From Aristolochia californica (taxonomy: Eukaryota > Streptophyta > Magnoliopsida > Piperales > Aristolochiaceae): DNA of 64,000 nt. Of this stretch, positions 1 to 10,990 are shown piece after piece. The notes below the pieces were generated by a model. The model ran no database searches. It was not told the origin of the DNA and saw only the letters and a program-made list of their open reading frames with translations. A program made the translations under genes and the position numbers. The stretch's first letter is position 1; the number at the start of each line of letters is the position of its first letter. The stretch lies in the NCBI GenBank assembly GCA_029961685.1, contig JARWKL010000010.1:1426001-1490000 (forward strand), given 5' to 3'.

Positions 1-664
1 TGGCAGGGGTAAGCTCTTATCCACTGCGGGAAGACTTTCTTTATTGAAGTCGTTCTTGGCTGGCTTGCCCAATTACCTCTTATCCTTCATGCATTGTCCG
101 GCCTGGTGTGTTCTAAGATCGATTCTATCTGTCGACGATTTCTTTGGAGAGGTTCCAACGACACCTTCCGATATCATCTTGTTAGTTGGAAAGAGATCTG
201 TCTCCCTCGATTTTGGGGTGGTCTGGGCATCCGGCCTACTAAAGACACGAGTTGTGCTCCCTTCATTAAATGGATCTGGAGAATCTTATGCGGGGCCGGT
301 TGGTATTATGGACTCCAACACCGCTGAAGTGATTGCCCTTCTCCATGGAGTAAAATTTTCAAGGACCGTCTGCGAGGAAAATTGCTCATTGAAGGGGACT
401 CCAAAGTTGTTATCAGTTGGTGCACTAGCTCGGCTTCTCTCCCTTGGCATCATTGGCCCACCCTTTCTTTTATTTCCGACATTATATCTACCATTTTTTG
501 TACTTGGAATCATATTCCTAGATCAGCCAATTCCTTGGCTGATAGATTTGCTAAATTTGGAACCTCCCTGCAATCTCTTGTTGTATGGGATTGTCCCCCC
601 ACCTTGTAATTCTGCTCTTTACAGCTTTTTAATGTAACTCAGTACTAATTCAAAAAAAAAAAAA
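1..664 (+). mobile_element. LINE (L1-type) retrotransposon remnant, 3' end
   Basis: Translations on the plus strand give the end of a plant LINE reverse transcriptase (a stretch near 10-95 reading GKLLSTAGRLSLLKSFLAGL, then after a frame change SKIDSICRRFLWRGS and WKEICLPRFWGGLGIRP up to about 290). This is followed by pieces of the C-terminal RNase H-like domain (DSNTAEVIALLHGVKF, then in another frame LIEGDSKVVISWC and HIPRSANSLADRFAKFG to about 600). Each domain is split by frameshifts and the segment between them is shortened, so the copy is dead. It ends in 13 A at 652-664, the poly(A) tail of target-primed insertion. It probably sits in an intron of the dioxygenase gene that resumes at 1099. 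The 5' part lies outside the window. Confidence 0.85.
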
Positions 665-1098
665 CTGAAATGCCGTCTGTTTTCCTGCCTTTGAAAGATT
701 GCAGAGAATGAATTCCATTCCTTTGTTTAGACACCTAATGATAATTAATGGCGACTGCAGTGAGTATAGCATCTTGAATAATGTGTCTATAAATTTATCT
801 TCATTATTTTCTGCTGCAACCATGAGGCTTATTGATAATCTTCTTCTGCTGCTTAAACTGTTGGATCTCTTCCTTCATTCATCAGTCTTTCCCATCTTCA
901 AAAGGTCTCTAATATTTTTAATATTTGCCCACATTTACAGATTTTGTGTATTTTTACAATATTTTGAGCATTTTATCCTTTTTTTTAAATTTCTTGATGG
1001 TTTGTTATGTATGAATGGGGATAACTGAGTAATTTATTCTCTCTGATCCCTTTCTTGATATTTTCTTCAATATAGTCACCTTTATCAGAATGTTTCAG

Positions 1099-2411
1099 GT
1101 GGAAATAGTGAAAAGTTTTCGAACCTTTGGTGTTGGTTTTGGTGGATTCTATCAACCAGGTTATAGAGATGGTTCAAAGTTACGTTTGCGGATGATGTGT
1201 CTTGGTAAAGACTGGGATCCAGAGACAAGATTGTACACAGATGTACGATCCATGGATGGAGCAAAACCTCCACCCATCCCAAACACCTTTGGAACTTTAG
1301 TTGAGGAAGCAATTCAGGCATCTCATGATTATATAAAAGCTAAAGACCCCAATATACATTCAGTAGAGGAAATACTACCTAGAATGTCACCAGATCTCTG
1401 CATAGTAAATTTCTACACTGACAGTGGGAAGCTTGGCCTACATCAGGTACTTGCATTGTTATTTTCTCAAATTTAATTTATTAGGACATTGAAATAGATG
1501 GGTTGATTTGCAATCATGAAGTTTATCTTATTTTTGTAAACATATATTTTTAAACGGTTGTAGGCCTGCTAGATTTTTTGCTGTTCAAAATAAAAAGAGA
1601 ATGCTTGGACTTTTTTTATCATACTTCTGTTACACGTTAATTCGTATCTCTGGCAAATGGTATTTAATTTATTAGGTATTTTTATTTTTCTTTAAAAAAC
1701 TAGATACGTTTTTGGTTTTTTAAGAGCTAAGGTCTTGTTTGTTTGAACTAAATTAATTAGATTGTAGTATTTCTCCACAGTGATGGCTTTCAAAAAGATG
1801 ACCTGAACTATATTTTAATAGAAAGTGAACAATCAATTGATATGCAGTTGCTCAGGCTTACCCTCTCATTGTAATTTTTCAAAAAGAGGATCATGAGAAC
1901 CTTGAGTACCTGAAGTACATTATGAAGAATGGTATTGTTATCTTTCTTCTTATTTCTGTTTGTGTTTAAATTCTCATAGGTTTGCTCCTGATTATCCTTC
2001 ATGATGTACTTTTTTTCTCTTATGGGTGTTAGATAGTAATTATTTTAAACATTTTGTTTTCAATATTTGGCAAGAAATATTTTTAATTATTGTTTCTTTA
2101 TATATATATATACTGATGTTATCTGTACAATGCAGGACAAGGATGAATCTCCACAAAGTATTGAAAAAGAATTACCAGTTGTCTCGTTTTCTATTGGTGA
2201 TTCCGCAGAATTTGCATATAGTGAGAAGAGGGATGCAGATAATGCTGCTAAGGTAGTACTTGAATCTGGTGATGTTTTGATATTTGGTGGGAAGTCAAGG
2301 CTTATCTTTCATGGAGTTCCAAGGATTCATCCTGGCACTGCCCCAGAGCAATTATTGGAAGAAACAAATCTTCGTCCAGGACGTCTCAACCTGACCTTCA
2401 GAAAGTTCTAG
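1099..2411 (+). CDS. ALKBH1-like 2-oxoglutarate/Fe(II) dioxygenase, 3' part
   Basis: Two exons are visible: 1099-1446 (donor after CATCAG) and 2136-2411 (acceptor TGCAG, stop TAG at 2409-2411), joined in phase 0 to 208 residues. The product resembles the plant AlkB homologues related to ALKBH1, which oxidatively remove methyl groups from nucleic acid bases using Fe(II), 2-oxoglutarate and oxygen. The iron-binding HxD is split over the junction (LHQ-DKDES), the distal His lies in RLIFHGVPRI, and the 2-oxoglutarate-binding arginines are in RLNLTFR near the C-terminus. The conserved GFGGFYQPGY segment opens the visible part. The first exon could start at 1076 instead, since TATAG at 1071-1075 is another acceptor and the frame stays open. 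Upstream exons are beyond the window edge, separated by the LINE remnant. The substrate (DNA or RNA base) cannot be decided here. Confidence 0.85.
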
Positions 2412-2825
2412 TTGTGGGGGTGTTGGCATTCTCCCCTCCATTTCCACACGACTGAGGATGGTGGAGCCCACCCGTCCCCCACTGTATTTCCATTCATTTG
2501 CTGTACAGAGACTAATTTACCAATCGAGTGCCAGAAAATCAATCAGGTTTTGTCAAGGATGAGAAGCTTTGATTTCTATCAAGATGTGGAAGCTGGAAGT
2601 AGTGGTGATTTTGTTGTTAGCAGTAAAGAGCAGCTTTGGAGGACATCTCACAGGTTCAACATTTCTGCTACAGGGGTCTTTAACTCCTCTTTGAACTCAA
2701 AACTCTGTTTTAAAGGGTTCACTTCTTTTTATCATTTTACTTGCTTAATGTCCTCAAGACTCCTCTTTAGGGGGTTGACTCCTTCAGCTTTTTCAATAAA
2801 CTTAGCTTTGTATAAGAACTTTGTC
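2412..2825 (+). other. 3' flank of the dioxygenase gene
   Basis: The region after the stop codon has no recognisable protein. It probably holds the 3' untranslated region; AATAAA at about 2795-2800 is a candidate polyadenylation signal. A 138-residue open frame starting at 2412 shows no family resemblance and is not called. Confidence 0.4.
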
Positions 2826-3143
2826 TAGGGGTGGGCACGAATCGGGTCAATGTCGGGTTTATCCAAACTTGAACATGAACCTAAAAAAAAAACCAAATTA
2901 TCAAACTCGATCCTGACCCGATCACTATCCTCCTAACCCCGGATCACTATCCTCCTAACCCCGTCCCTGTCTCGTCCTCGTAATCCTGACTTAAATCTGA
3001 CCCTTCCTCTTCCTATCCCCATAAAACCTGACCTATTTCAACCCAGTTTTATAGCTAGTTTCAACGGGGTTTTTCCCCACCCCATCCCTGACCCGTGAGG
3101 TGAAATGAGTTCCCTGTATAACCAAACCTGATACCCACCCCTA
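2826..3143. mobile_element. Non-autonomous hAT-like element, 318 bp
   Basis: The left end TAGGGGTGGGCACGAATCGG and the inverted right end (TAGGGGTGGGTATCAGG read on the minus strand) share their first 10 bases, then diverge. The interior is a degenerate run of GGGT/ACCC-rich words. No coding capacity is present. The flanking octamers ACTTTGTC and TTTATGTC match at 5 of 8 positions, consistent with an old 8-bp target duplication but not proof. The second element at 7863-8242 has the same design. Confidence 0.65.
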
Positions 3144-3599
3144 TTTATGTCTTTATGGTGTTCTTCACATGATGTGCTCCAAGAACGGCCTCCTCATCTT
3201 CTTTTGTTTGTTTGTTTGTTTGTTCTATAGATCAAAAATAGAGAAAAGGGGATTCCCATTTCTTGTCCATGTCAAGAACTGTTTGCCCAAAGTTTCGGCA
3301 GGCCCCAAAAAGACAAGGGCCTTCTTCATGTCCAAACATATGAAGGAATCTTGCTTCTCTCCGGTAAAGAACACAGACAAGTCCTAATGTCAATCGATTT
3401 AAAGCATCTCTCACATTGGCAACAACTTCCCATGTTCAAATTAGGAATCACAACACAAAAAATTTTCTCTACCCTTATAAAACACTGTCTATGTTTTTCA
3501 ATTTATCAAGTCGAGTTGAGATTCAGGTAAATTGAATCGGAGTTTCCACCAGGCGAGTCGAGTGGAGTCATAGGAAAAGACTCACTCGAGTTTGATGAT
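3144..3599. other. Intergenic, no gene seen
   Basis: Mixed sequence with a short (TTTG) run near 3206-3223 and a cluster of CGAGT/ACTCG words at 3510-3590. No coding or RNA feature is recognised. Confidence 0.4.
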
Positions 3600-3830
3600 A
3601 AACACCCAAAGATTGGACCAAACAACCCTCATTTGTCACATATGGTGAGGGAGATTACAGAATGGGGAATAATAAATCTATAAACCGGGAAAGATGTTTG
3701 AGAAATTGAAATTGATAGGAAATTTGGGAATTTTAATTTGGTGGATTCAATTTCTTGGATTTATTGTAGGGTAATGCACCAATGAGAGAGGTGGCTTAGA
3801 ATTGTTAGGGCATGGTGATATATTGGAATA
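3600..3830 (+). repeat. Upstream duplicated block, copy 1
   Basis: This stretch, about 0.8-1 kb before the first KCS gene, aligns with 12400-12690 before the second KCS gene and in part with 10860-10990. Shared landmarks are TTTGTCACAT, GGTGAGGGAGAT, AATGGGGAATA, and the long motif ending CAATGAGAGAGGTG. It marks the upstream edge of the segmental duplication, or a dispersed repeat that inserted before it. Confidence 0.65.
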
Positions 3831-4319
3831 ATGGCTACTAGAAAAGTTTTTTTTAAAATCATTTTTATATTCAAAAACCTGAAATCTTAGGGTTCATTTG
3901 GGGATATTATTTCTCTATTTTATGTGTAAAAATATGTATAAATACTACTTATGTGTAAAAAGGTTTTTCAACGAAAATGAAAATTAATTAAAAATAAAAA
4001 TAAAATTTAAAATAAGCCTAGTTCTTTTAAATGCCTGAAAATTTATCGATTGCTAGCTCCGTTACCTTCGAGTTCATAAAAATCCGGCTATTGTAAATTG
4101 ATAACTTGGATGATGTCAGATTGGATATTTCCACCCTTTAATTTACATTTTGTGCTTAAAAATAAAAAAAACCACATATTTTAATGAATTTGAAAAAAAA
4201 AATTCAAATAATTAACCCATCATTTTTTATTTATATCATACTTATAGTAATTGAGTTTGATGAAATATTTGACTTGTATTATACCTTGATACATCATATT
4301 CCTAAGGTTGAAACAAGAA

Positions 4320-4587
4320 AGGAGATATTTATGCGTGCGAGGGACCCTCGCGGAAGCCTCTGACACGCATGCCTCTCGCCACCGATGACTAGAAAAGGGC
4401 GTCGCAGAGAGAGATGAGATCAGATAGTTCGGCTTACACCGCTTCCTTTGGCATGTTCTCTGCAGAGAGATAACGAGTCCGCTTCGAAGATCTTTTTCTT
4501 CCTTTTTCTTGGTTTTCTGCTTGTTGGTATTTCTTTGTGGAGAGATTTTAAAGGTTGGTTGAGCGGTAGGAAGAGAACGAGTGCAGA
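4320..4587 (+). promoter_or_regulatory. Duplicated proximal promoter and 5' leader of the first KCS gene
   Basis: The 270 bp before the ATG match 13470-13753 before the second KCS gene. The best-kept core contains an odd palindrome GCGAGGGACCCTCGC at 4337-4351 (7-bp arms, one-base centre), then ACACGCATGCCTC with an RY-type CATGC motif, then TGACTAGAAAA. The far more diverged AT-rich DNA further upstream suggests this block is under constraint. The transcription start is not identifiable by eye. Confidence 0.55.
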
Positions 4588-6120
4588 ATGGACGGCGGGA
4601 ACAAGGGGCAGCAGGAGATATCGTCGCCGGCGCATATTCCGCTGCTGCCGGACATCCTGCAGAGCGTGAATCTCAAGTATGTGAAACTGGGGTATCGTTA
4701 CTTGATTACCCATTTGCTGACTTTGCTGTTGGTTCCTTTAATGGGGATGATTGTAGTGGGGGCGAGCAGGACGACGCCGGAGGATGTGCGGCAGCTTTGG
4801 GTTCATCTCCAGTATAACTTGGTGAGCGTGCTGCTCTGCTCGGTGGTGCTCGTCTTTGCCTCCACCATCTACTTCTTGTCCCGGCCGCGGCCGGTCTACT
4901 TGGTGGACTACGCATGCTACCGTGCTCCCGACGCGTTGCGCGTTCCGTTCTCCACGTTCATGGAGTACTCCAGGCAGGCTGGGAAGTTCGACGAAGCGGC
5001 GCTTGAATTTCAGAGGAAGATCCTCGGGCGGTCCGGCCTCGGGGACGAGACTTGCGCTGCAGAAGCCATGCACTGCCACCCGCCGCGGCAGTCCATTGAG
5101 GCCGCGCGGGAGGAGGCCGAGCTGGTCATGTTCGGCGCCCTCGACACTCTGTTCGAGAACACTTCGGTGAAGCCCAAGGACATTGGGATCCTCGTCGTGA
5201 ATTGCAGCACTTTCAGCCCCACGCCGTCGCTGTCCGCAATGATTGTGAACAAGTACAAGCTTCGGGGGAACATTCGGACTTACAACCTGGGAGGAATGGG
5301 GTGCTCCGCCGGCGTCATCGCTATCGATCTCGCCCGTGACATGTTGCAGGTGCACGGAGGGACTTACGCCGTTGTTGTCAGCACAGAGAACATGACCCAG
5401 AACTGGTATTTTGGAAACAAGAAATCGATGCTGATAACCAACTGCCTCTTCCGGGTCGGCGGCGCCGCCATGCTTCTCTCGAACAAATCATCCGACCGTG
5501 CCCGTTCCAAGTATAAGCTCGTCCATCTCGTGAGGACCCATCGCGGGGCCGGCGACAAGGCCTTCCGGAGCATTTACCAGGAGCAGGATGAGACTGGGAT
5601 GGTGGGTGTGTCGCTCCCCAGGGACCTCATGGCCATTGCAGGCGAGGCCCTCAAGACCAACATCACCACCCTGGGTCCCCTCGTGCTACCCCTAAGCGAG
5701 CAGCTTCTTTTCTTCTCCACCCTCATAGCCAAAAAGCTCTTCAACTACTCCAAAATCAAGCCCTACATTCCGGATTTCAAGCTGGCCTTCGAGCACTTTT
5801 GCATCCACGCTGGAGGAAGAGCCGTGATCGACGGGCTGGAGAAGAACCTCCAGCTTAGTCCCGTCCATGTAGAGCCCTCTCGAATGACGCTCTATCGCTT
5901 TGGTAACACTTCCGCGAGCTCCATCTGGTACGAACTAGCCTACATTGAAGCGAAAGGGAGGATGAGGAAGGGTGATCGAGTGTGGCAGATTGCTTTCGGG
6001 AGTGGATTCAAGTGCAACAGTGCCGTCTGGCAGGCTCTCCGGGACGTCAAGCCTTCGCCCAGAAGCGCCTGGGAAGACTGTATCCACAGGTTCCCCGTCC
6101 AGTTGCCGTTCTACGATTGA
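4588..6120 (+). CDS. KCS: 3-ketoacyl-CoA synthase, KCS4/KCS9-type (copy A)
   Basis: Intronless, 510 residues, typical of the plant FAE1/CUT1-type condensing enzymes. These ER membrane enzymes join malonyl-CoA to a long-chain acyl-CoA, the first and chain-length-setting step of very-long-chain fatty acid elongation for waxes, cutin-associated lipids, sphingolipids and suberin. Two N-terminal membrane segments lie at about residues 37-57 and 77-97. The catalytic triad is present: Cys239 in GGMGCSAG, His407 in HFCIHAGG, Asn440 in RFGNTS. The [11 protein letters not shown] start and the overall match place it with KCS4/KCS9. Compared with copy B it has Gly322 for Asp in the HRGADDKAF motif and Ser328 for Cys before the YQEQD motif, both positions I recall as conserved in the clade. 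GC content is much higher than in the surroundings, as usual for intronless KCS genes. Confidence 0.95.
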   Translation: MDGGNKGQQEISSPAHIPLLPDILQSVNLKYVKLGYRYLITHLLTLLLVPLMGMIVVGASRTTPEDVRQLWVHLQYNLVSVLLCSVVLVFASTIYFLSRPRPVYLVDYACYRAPDALRVPFSTFMEYSRQAGKFDEAALEFQRKILGRSGLGDETCAAEAMHCHPPRQSIEAAREEAELVMFGALDTLFENTSVKPKDIGILVVNCSTFSPTPSLSAMIVNKYKLRGNIRTYNLGGMGCSAGVIAIDLARDMLQVHGGTYAVVVSTENMTQNWYFGNKKSMLITNCLFRVGGAAMLLSNKSSDRARSKYKLVHLVRTHRGAGDKAFRSIYQEQDETGMVGVSLPRDLMAIAGEALKTNITTLGPLVLPLSEQLLFFSTLIAKKLFNYSKIKPYIPDFKLAFEHFCIHAGGRAVIDGLEKNLQLSPVHVEPSRMTLYRFGNTSASSIWYELAYIEAKGRMRKGDRVWQIAFGSGFKCNSAVWQALRDVKPSPRSAWEDCIHRFPVQLPFYD

Positions 6121-7862
6121 TGATTCTTCTTTTCCGCGACTTGCAAGCAGGAAGCAACAGAATTCGGGCATCAGATGCCATGATTTATAGCATTGTTATC
6201 AAGTATCATGTATATCAGGCTCTATTTTTATTGAATTTCAGAGTTCATATGTAGATGTTTGAAGATCTGAAGCATAACTATCGTCAAAATTTGATAAATT
6301 TTACTCTAAATGCGACATTACCCAAGAGAAAGATGACTATTTGGTTGATGAAACTCAATAATATGATCTAATAAGAGCCTCTCATATGTATCATCTTTTA
6401 AAATATTTCATGATGTTACTACCTTTAAAAAATCATGTACATACAGGTTTCAAATTAATACTTACATGCCTAAAATGTTCCTAAAGCTTATACATACCAT
6501 TCAATATGATACAAGATGCCAATACAAGCCAATAGCTGTTTTAAAATTTTGAACTAATATTGTCGTTAATACGCGTTATTAATGATGAATACATTCGTCG
6601 TGATTATTTTTTAGTGACAAATTTACTTCAGTCTTTGCTAGTTTTCCCCGATCTACACTAGCTTTGCCCTAGCATTTGCCAAGTATGTTGCCTGATTGGA
6701 ATGACAATGACTAGCAATAGAATGCTAAGAAGGCTTCCCACCATTGATGCCCTTCACAATGCCCGGTTTGACAGTTAATCTAGAGATGATTTGTGCCATC
6801 AATAACGAGAATTTATATAGAGAATTGTGTGTAAAATAAAATCTTTATAAGTTTTTTTACCCAAGAAATTGTTTCTTAATCTATTTTTTTAGAAAGATAA
6901 ATCAATATCAGAAGGATCAATAATCATGCCTGAAAGTTATTGCATGCAAAAATTGACATTTTACGCTCAATTTTTTGTTATATTTTTAAGTTGTCATTCT
7001 TGTTTTTCTCAAGTCTCCTATTCGCTTTCAAACTCTAATGCAAGTCTCCTACCATGAAAAAAACTTTAATTGTATCCCGTTTCCTAATCGAGTCTTGTTT
7101 TAATATGCCTTGTTATGGAGATCCTCTTTATGCAAGATAACTGAATTCCAATTATTGTGTTCTCTAAGCACTGCGAATGGGAGAGAAAAAACTAGGGTCA
7201 ACACTTTAGAAGTTTTTTTTCTTGACCATGATTTTCATATCTAGCTAGTTGAAAGGGGATCCCAAATAGAAGTATTTTGCATAATTCTAAAACTGGGGAA
7301 AGTCCAATGCTAGTATAGAGTTTGTTGGTGGAAGGTTGTATTTTTCATATGCTCAAAAAGTCTTTGGGAGGTAATTGGAGAATACCTTACCAAATTGTAT
7401 TAACAAAAGGGAAGCAAAAATGAGTAGTTTTCTAGATGGAATGGTTTGGTTCAATCAAATACATTCTAGCACGGCCAATCCTCTAAAGAAATCCCTATAC
7501 AAGGGATCGAAAGTATAGCCAGGTCAACCCCCATGTGCTTGTACCATGCTTGCATGCTAGTCCAATGTTGCTAACATGTGACACCCCATATAGAATACAC
7601 AATAGCTCATTTCACCTTGGTATTCTATATAATAATGTAAAACTTATCCTTAATCAAAAGAATAACATCAAACAATTTTTTTTATCAATAAAGGCGCATG
7701 AAAAAAAAAATTCTAATTGAGTAATCTTTAATATTTACCTGGATATACAGGTATCTAGTCAATAACTAATCATCAATGTAAATTTTGAAATTCTCTACCT
7801 CGACATCCATGTGGTTACAAAGGACAAGGCATATCCAATGAGTGAAGATGGGACTATAAAAC
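6121..7862. other. 3' flank and AT-rich intergenic DNA
   Basis: After the KCS stop there is a probable short 3' untranslated region, then AT-rich sequence with no recognisable gene. The downstream flank does not visibly align with the region after copy B, so the duplication seems to end near the stop codon. Confidence 0.4.
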
Positions 7863-8242
7863 TAGGAGTGGGCATCAGATCGGGTTTTTTGGAGGTCAGA
7901 TTTTTTGGGGAACCCAACCCAAAAAACCCCGATTTGGGTTTTTGATTTCATCCCATGGGTCGGGGACGAGATGGACAAAAACCAACAAGGTTTCAGGTTG
8001 GGGGCGAGTTTTCCCAAACCCAGCTTTAACTTGACTCAAACCTGACTATAGACGAGACAAAGATATAAAACGGGGTTTAGACAAATCGGGTTTAAGGGAA
8101 CGAAGTGAGGATAGGTCAGGTTTAAGTTGTGTTTATGGGGACACGGGGTTATAAGGACGATGATGGTGTCGAGGTTGGGTTAGGCGATTAGGGTTCGAGT
8201 TTTGGTAAACTCAAACCCAAACCTGACCCGTGCCCACCTCTA
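7863..8242. mobile_element. Non-autonomous hAT-like element, 380 bp, with 8-bp target duplication
   Basis: Left end TAGGAGTGGGCATCAGATCG and inverted right end TAGAGGTGGGCACGGGTCAGG are terminal inverted repeats of the kind found on plant hAT elements. The flanks TATAAAAC (7855-7862) and TATAAAAT (8243-8250) match at 7 of 8 bases, the size of a hAT target duplication. The interior is GGGTTT/AAACCC-rich with no transposase, so it depended on another element for movement. Confidence 0.8.
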
Positions 8243-8250
8243 TATAAAAT

Positions 8251-10815
8251 CCTGATGTTCTCCTTTGTGATTCCCTAAACTCTATAAGGATCTTCCTACC
8301 TACCTCTTTGATGATGTCATCCACTCTAGAGCCCTTCACGGGCTGCATCCTCACCATATCAAGGGCGTAGATAGAGACGTGGATGGACCGGATGTGGAAG
8401 TGGATGGAGAAGATGTGGAAGCATCTATATTGTACCAAAAATTATATGCAATGTAAATAAATAAACTATAAATATTTTATGATAATAGAAAATAAATTTC
8501 GAGTAGTCTTTAATACATCGGGTCTCTAGGTCTCAAGATTCCTATCCAAGTGGCTCATTGTCCTGCATCTCCGAAACCGTCAGATCGTTCTTGAATGGTG
8601 CAAGACGGGGGGAGTAGTAGCTTAGAGGAGGCATGGTGTAAGATGATTTGCAAATTATTTTTTAAATATCAATAATGCTACAAATAAAAATAACACTAAA
8701 GACTTTAAAATAAAAATATTAACGTAAACTAAAGTTGTTGATTATCTAAAGTTATTCAGATTCATTTTCATTTAATTACACTTCTTTTTTGTTTCCTTCC
8801 ATACATTCATCTTCTCATTCTTCTTTTTGTTATTCTTCATCATATTCGTCTTCTTCCTCATCTTCATTGTCTTTATTCTCTACCATGTGAGTTGACACAC
8901 TCACATTTAGACGGAATGTCTGACTTCGCCACGTGACCAACTTTATCGTGTACCTTGATAACACGGAGATTAATGATTGCTCTAACACATCAAATACATT
9001 ACTCATAACCAATTTCAGAACTATATGTCATGAGCCACAATTTAAGGATCATTCATTTAATAAACCTGTTTTTTTTTTAAACGCCAATGCTAAAGGGTCG
9101 TCATTGCACCATGTTTGTGAATTAAACTCGCTCTTATTTTTTCACATCATTATTCATATTATTATTATAATTAAACTCGACCGAGGTTAAGGTCCCTCAA
9201 CGGTTTCATCGATTACTCAACTTAGTAACTAAGACGATAAAAGAATAAATTAACATATTATAATTCATCCAACAACACAAAAACAAACAAATCCATGCTA
9301 CGATCCCATTGTATTTCCCCTCCATCAGCATAAAAAATAATCTCCTCGTTGCATGGACATTATTCCATAGCACTTCAATTTATCAAGATATAACAATTAA
9401 TATAGAGAAGTAAAAGTAAAACAGGTTATAATAAATCATAAACAAAGTAAAAAAAATAAAAATAAAGGTTTAGGTTTGAAACTTGGGTTAGGGTTTAGAG
9501 TTTTGTGTTTAAGAACTAAGGTTTTTAGTGTTTAAGGTTTAGGGTTTTAAAGGTTAAGGGTAATCTAGGGTTTCAAAAATAGGGTTTTATGGTTCTTGTA
9601 CCACTAACTTTCATTGATAGATTTTGATTTTTTATGTAAAATCTGCCAAAATTATTTTAGTAGTGCTAGAAATAAACTTATTGCCTAACTTTAGAATCAA
9701 TGAGATCAAATTTAGATTTTATTATGACCTAAAACTATTCTATGTAAATATATATTCATTATACTAAATAATAAATACTCATAATTAGATAAACACTAGA
9801 CAACTTGTACACAGTTGTAGAAATAGGGTTTAAGGTTTAGGGTTTTTATTTTTTATTTTTTGGGATTAAGGTTTTTCATGCATAGGGCTTTTTACGGTTC
9901 CGGAACAGTAATAGGATCCGAACCACAATCTGGATCTGAAACTGGAACCGTATCTGAATCCGATTCTGTATCCGAATCCAGAATCCGGATTTAGGTCCGA
10001 ACGAAACAACATATTAATTTAAACAACCCTAAAAAATACAAAACATAAAAATAAATAACCGCACTTACAGGACTGTAACAGCGGCCGGGAGCGGCAGAAG
10101 GGATGGTAGTGGCGGCACGACACGACAGTAGGGAGGTAAAGAAGGGAGAACAATACGGCGGCGGGGAAGAGAGGACAATTTGCCGGCGAAGCCCATTACC
10201 ACCAGTGAATTTACTAAATTCGTTGGCGATAATGGAGAAAAGAAACCGAGGTCTCCGCCATTGAAATTAGATTTGTTGTCAAAGACTGCAAATTTTTAAA
10301 TTCGTTGTGATAATGAGGCATCTTCCCACCTAATAGATTGTAGATTACTTAGCCTAATCTCCAATAGTGGGTGAGCTAGTTTAGAGGATCTAGGGCTTTA
10401 AATTGATGTACATGAAACTTAAGGTACATAACACAATAATCTAAGGTGTGACATGAAATAATATACATATCACAATAAAATTTAAATTTCACCACTAAAT
10501 GAAATGGGACGAATGTATGTATTTGTTTTCCCAATCGTCGGAGATAATCATCATATAACGACGAAATAAAGCTTATAGCAAATGAAATATTTTAGAGTCT
10601 ACTTTTATTTCCTGATACATTGTTTTAGTAACAAATTGATATGTTTACTATTAGATACTTTTACATATAGCTACCACTATTTTGTTTGATGCTATTTGCC
10701 CACAAAAATACCATATTTTGTCATTAAATACAGGCTTTAATAAAAAAATTAGATTTTCATCTGTAAATGTATGTTTTTAGTATCTTTTATTAGTATTTAC
10801 TAAATAAATTTGCTT
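8251..10815. other. Intergenic, degenerate repeats, no gene seen
   Basis: AT-rich with three odd patches: telomere-like words at 9466-9600 and 9825-9890, a patch of GGATCCGAA-like words at 9895-9990, and a GC-richer patch at 10075-10200. No coding or RNA gene is recognised. Confidence 0.4.
9466..9890. repeat. Degenerate telomere-like words (TTTAGGG-type)
   Basis: Several imperfect GGTTTAGGG, GGGTTTAGAG and AGGTTTAGGG words lie at 9466-9600, with another group at 9825-9890. They are interspersed, not a clean array, so they may be decayed interstitial telomere repeat or chance low-complexity sequence. Confidence 0.4.
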
Positions 10816-10859
10816 CACTAGTAGAAGTATTTTTTTCTTTCTTCTTTTTCTAGTGTGCA

Positions 10860-10990
10860 TGCCCAGTATGAGACGACGGGGAATTTGAAATCGATGGGAT
10901 TTGGGAGGATTTCATATTTTGGATTAGTTGTAGGGAAATGGACCAATGAGAGAGGTGCCCATTTACTTGCATTTTTAGAGCTCAAAATTT
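10860..10990 (+). repeat. Upstream duplicated block, partial third copy
   Basis: The piece containing TTGTAGGGAAATGGACCAAT then GAGAGAGGTGCCCATTTAC is clearly related to 3730-3800 and 12590-12660 upstream of the two KCS genes. No KCS coding sequence follows it. Confidence 0.6.

Noticed and set aside
1090..1098. ATG at 1090 as the start of the dioxygenase gene
   Set aside because: The frame is open upstream, an acceptor lies at 1096-1098, and the family has a long N-terminal part before this point. It is an internal exon.
4738..5355. 205-residue antisense frame over KCS copy A, with an equal-length partner at 13913-14530 over copy B
   Set aside because: Both lie at the same relative place in duplicated coding sequence; codon bias of the sense strand keeps the antisense frame open. 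Conservation follows from the KCS protein, and no family is recognised.
10816..10829. CACTAGTAGAAGTA as a CACTA transposon end
   Set aside because: No inverted partner with a 3-bp target duplication was found within reach.
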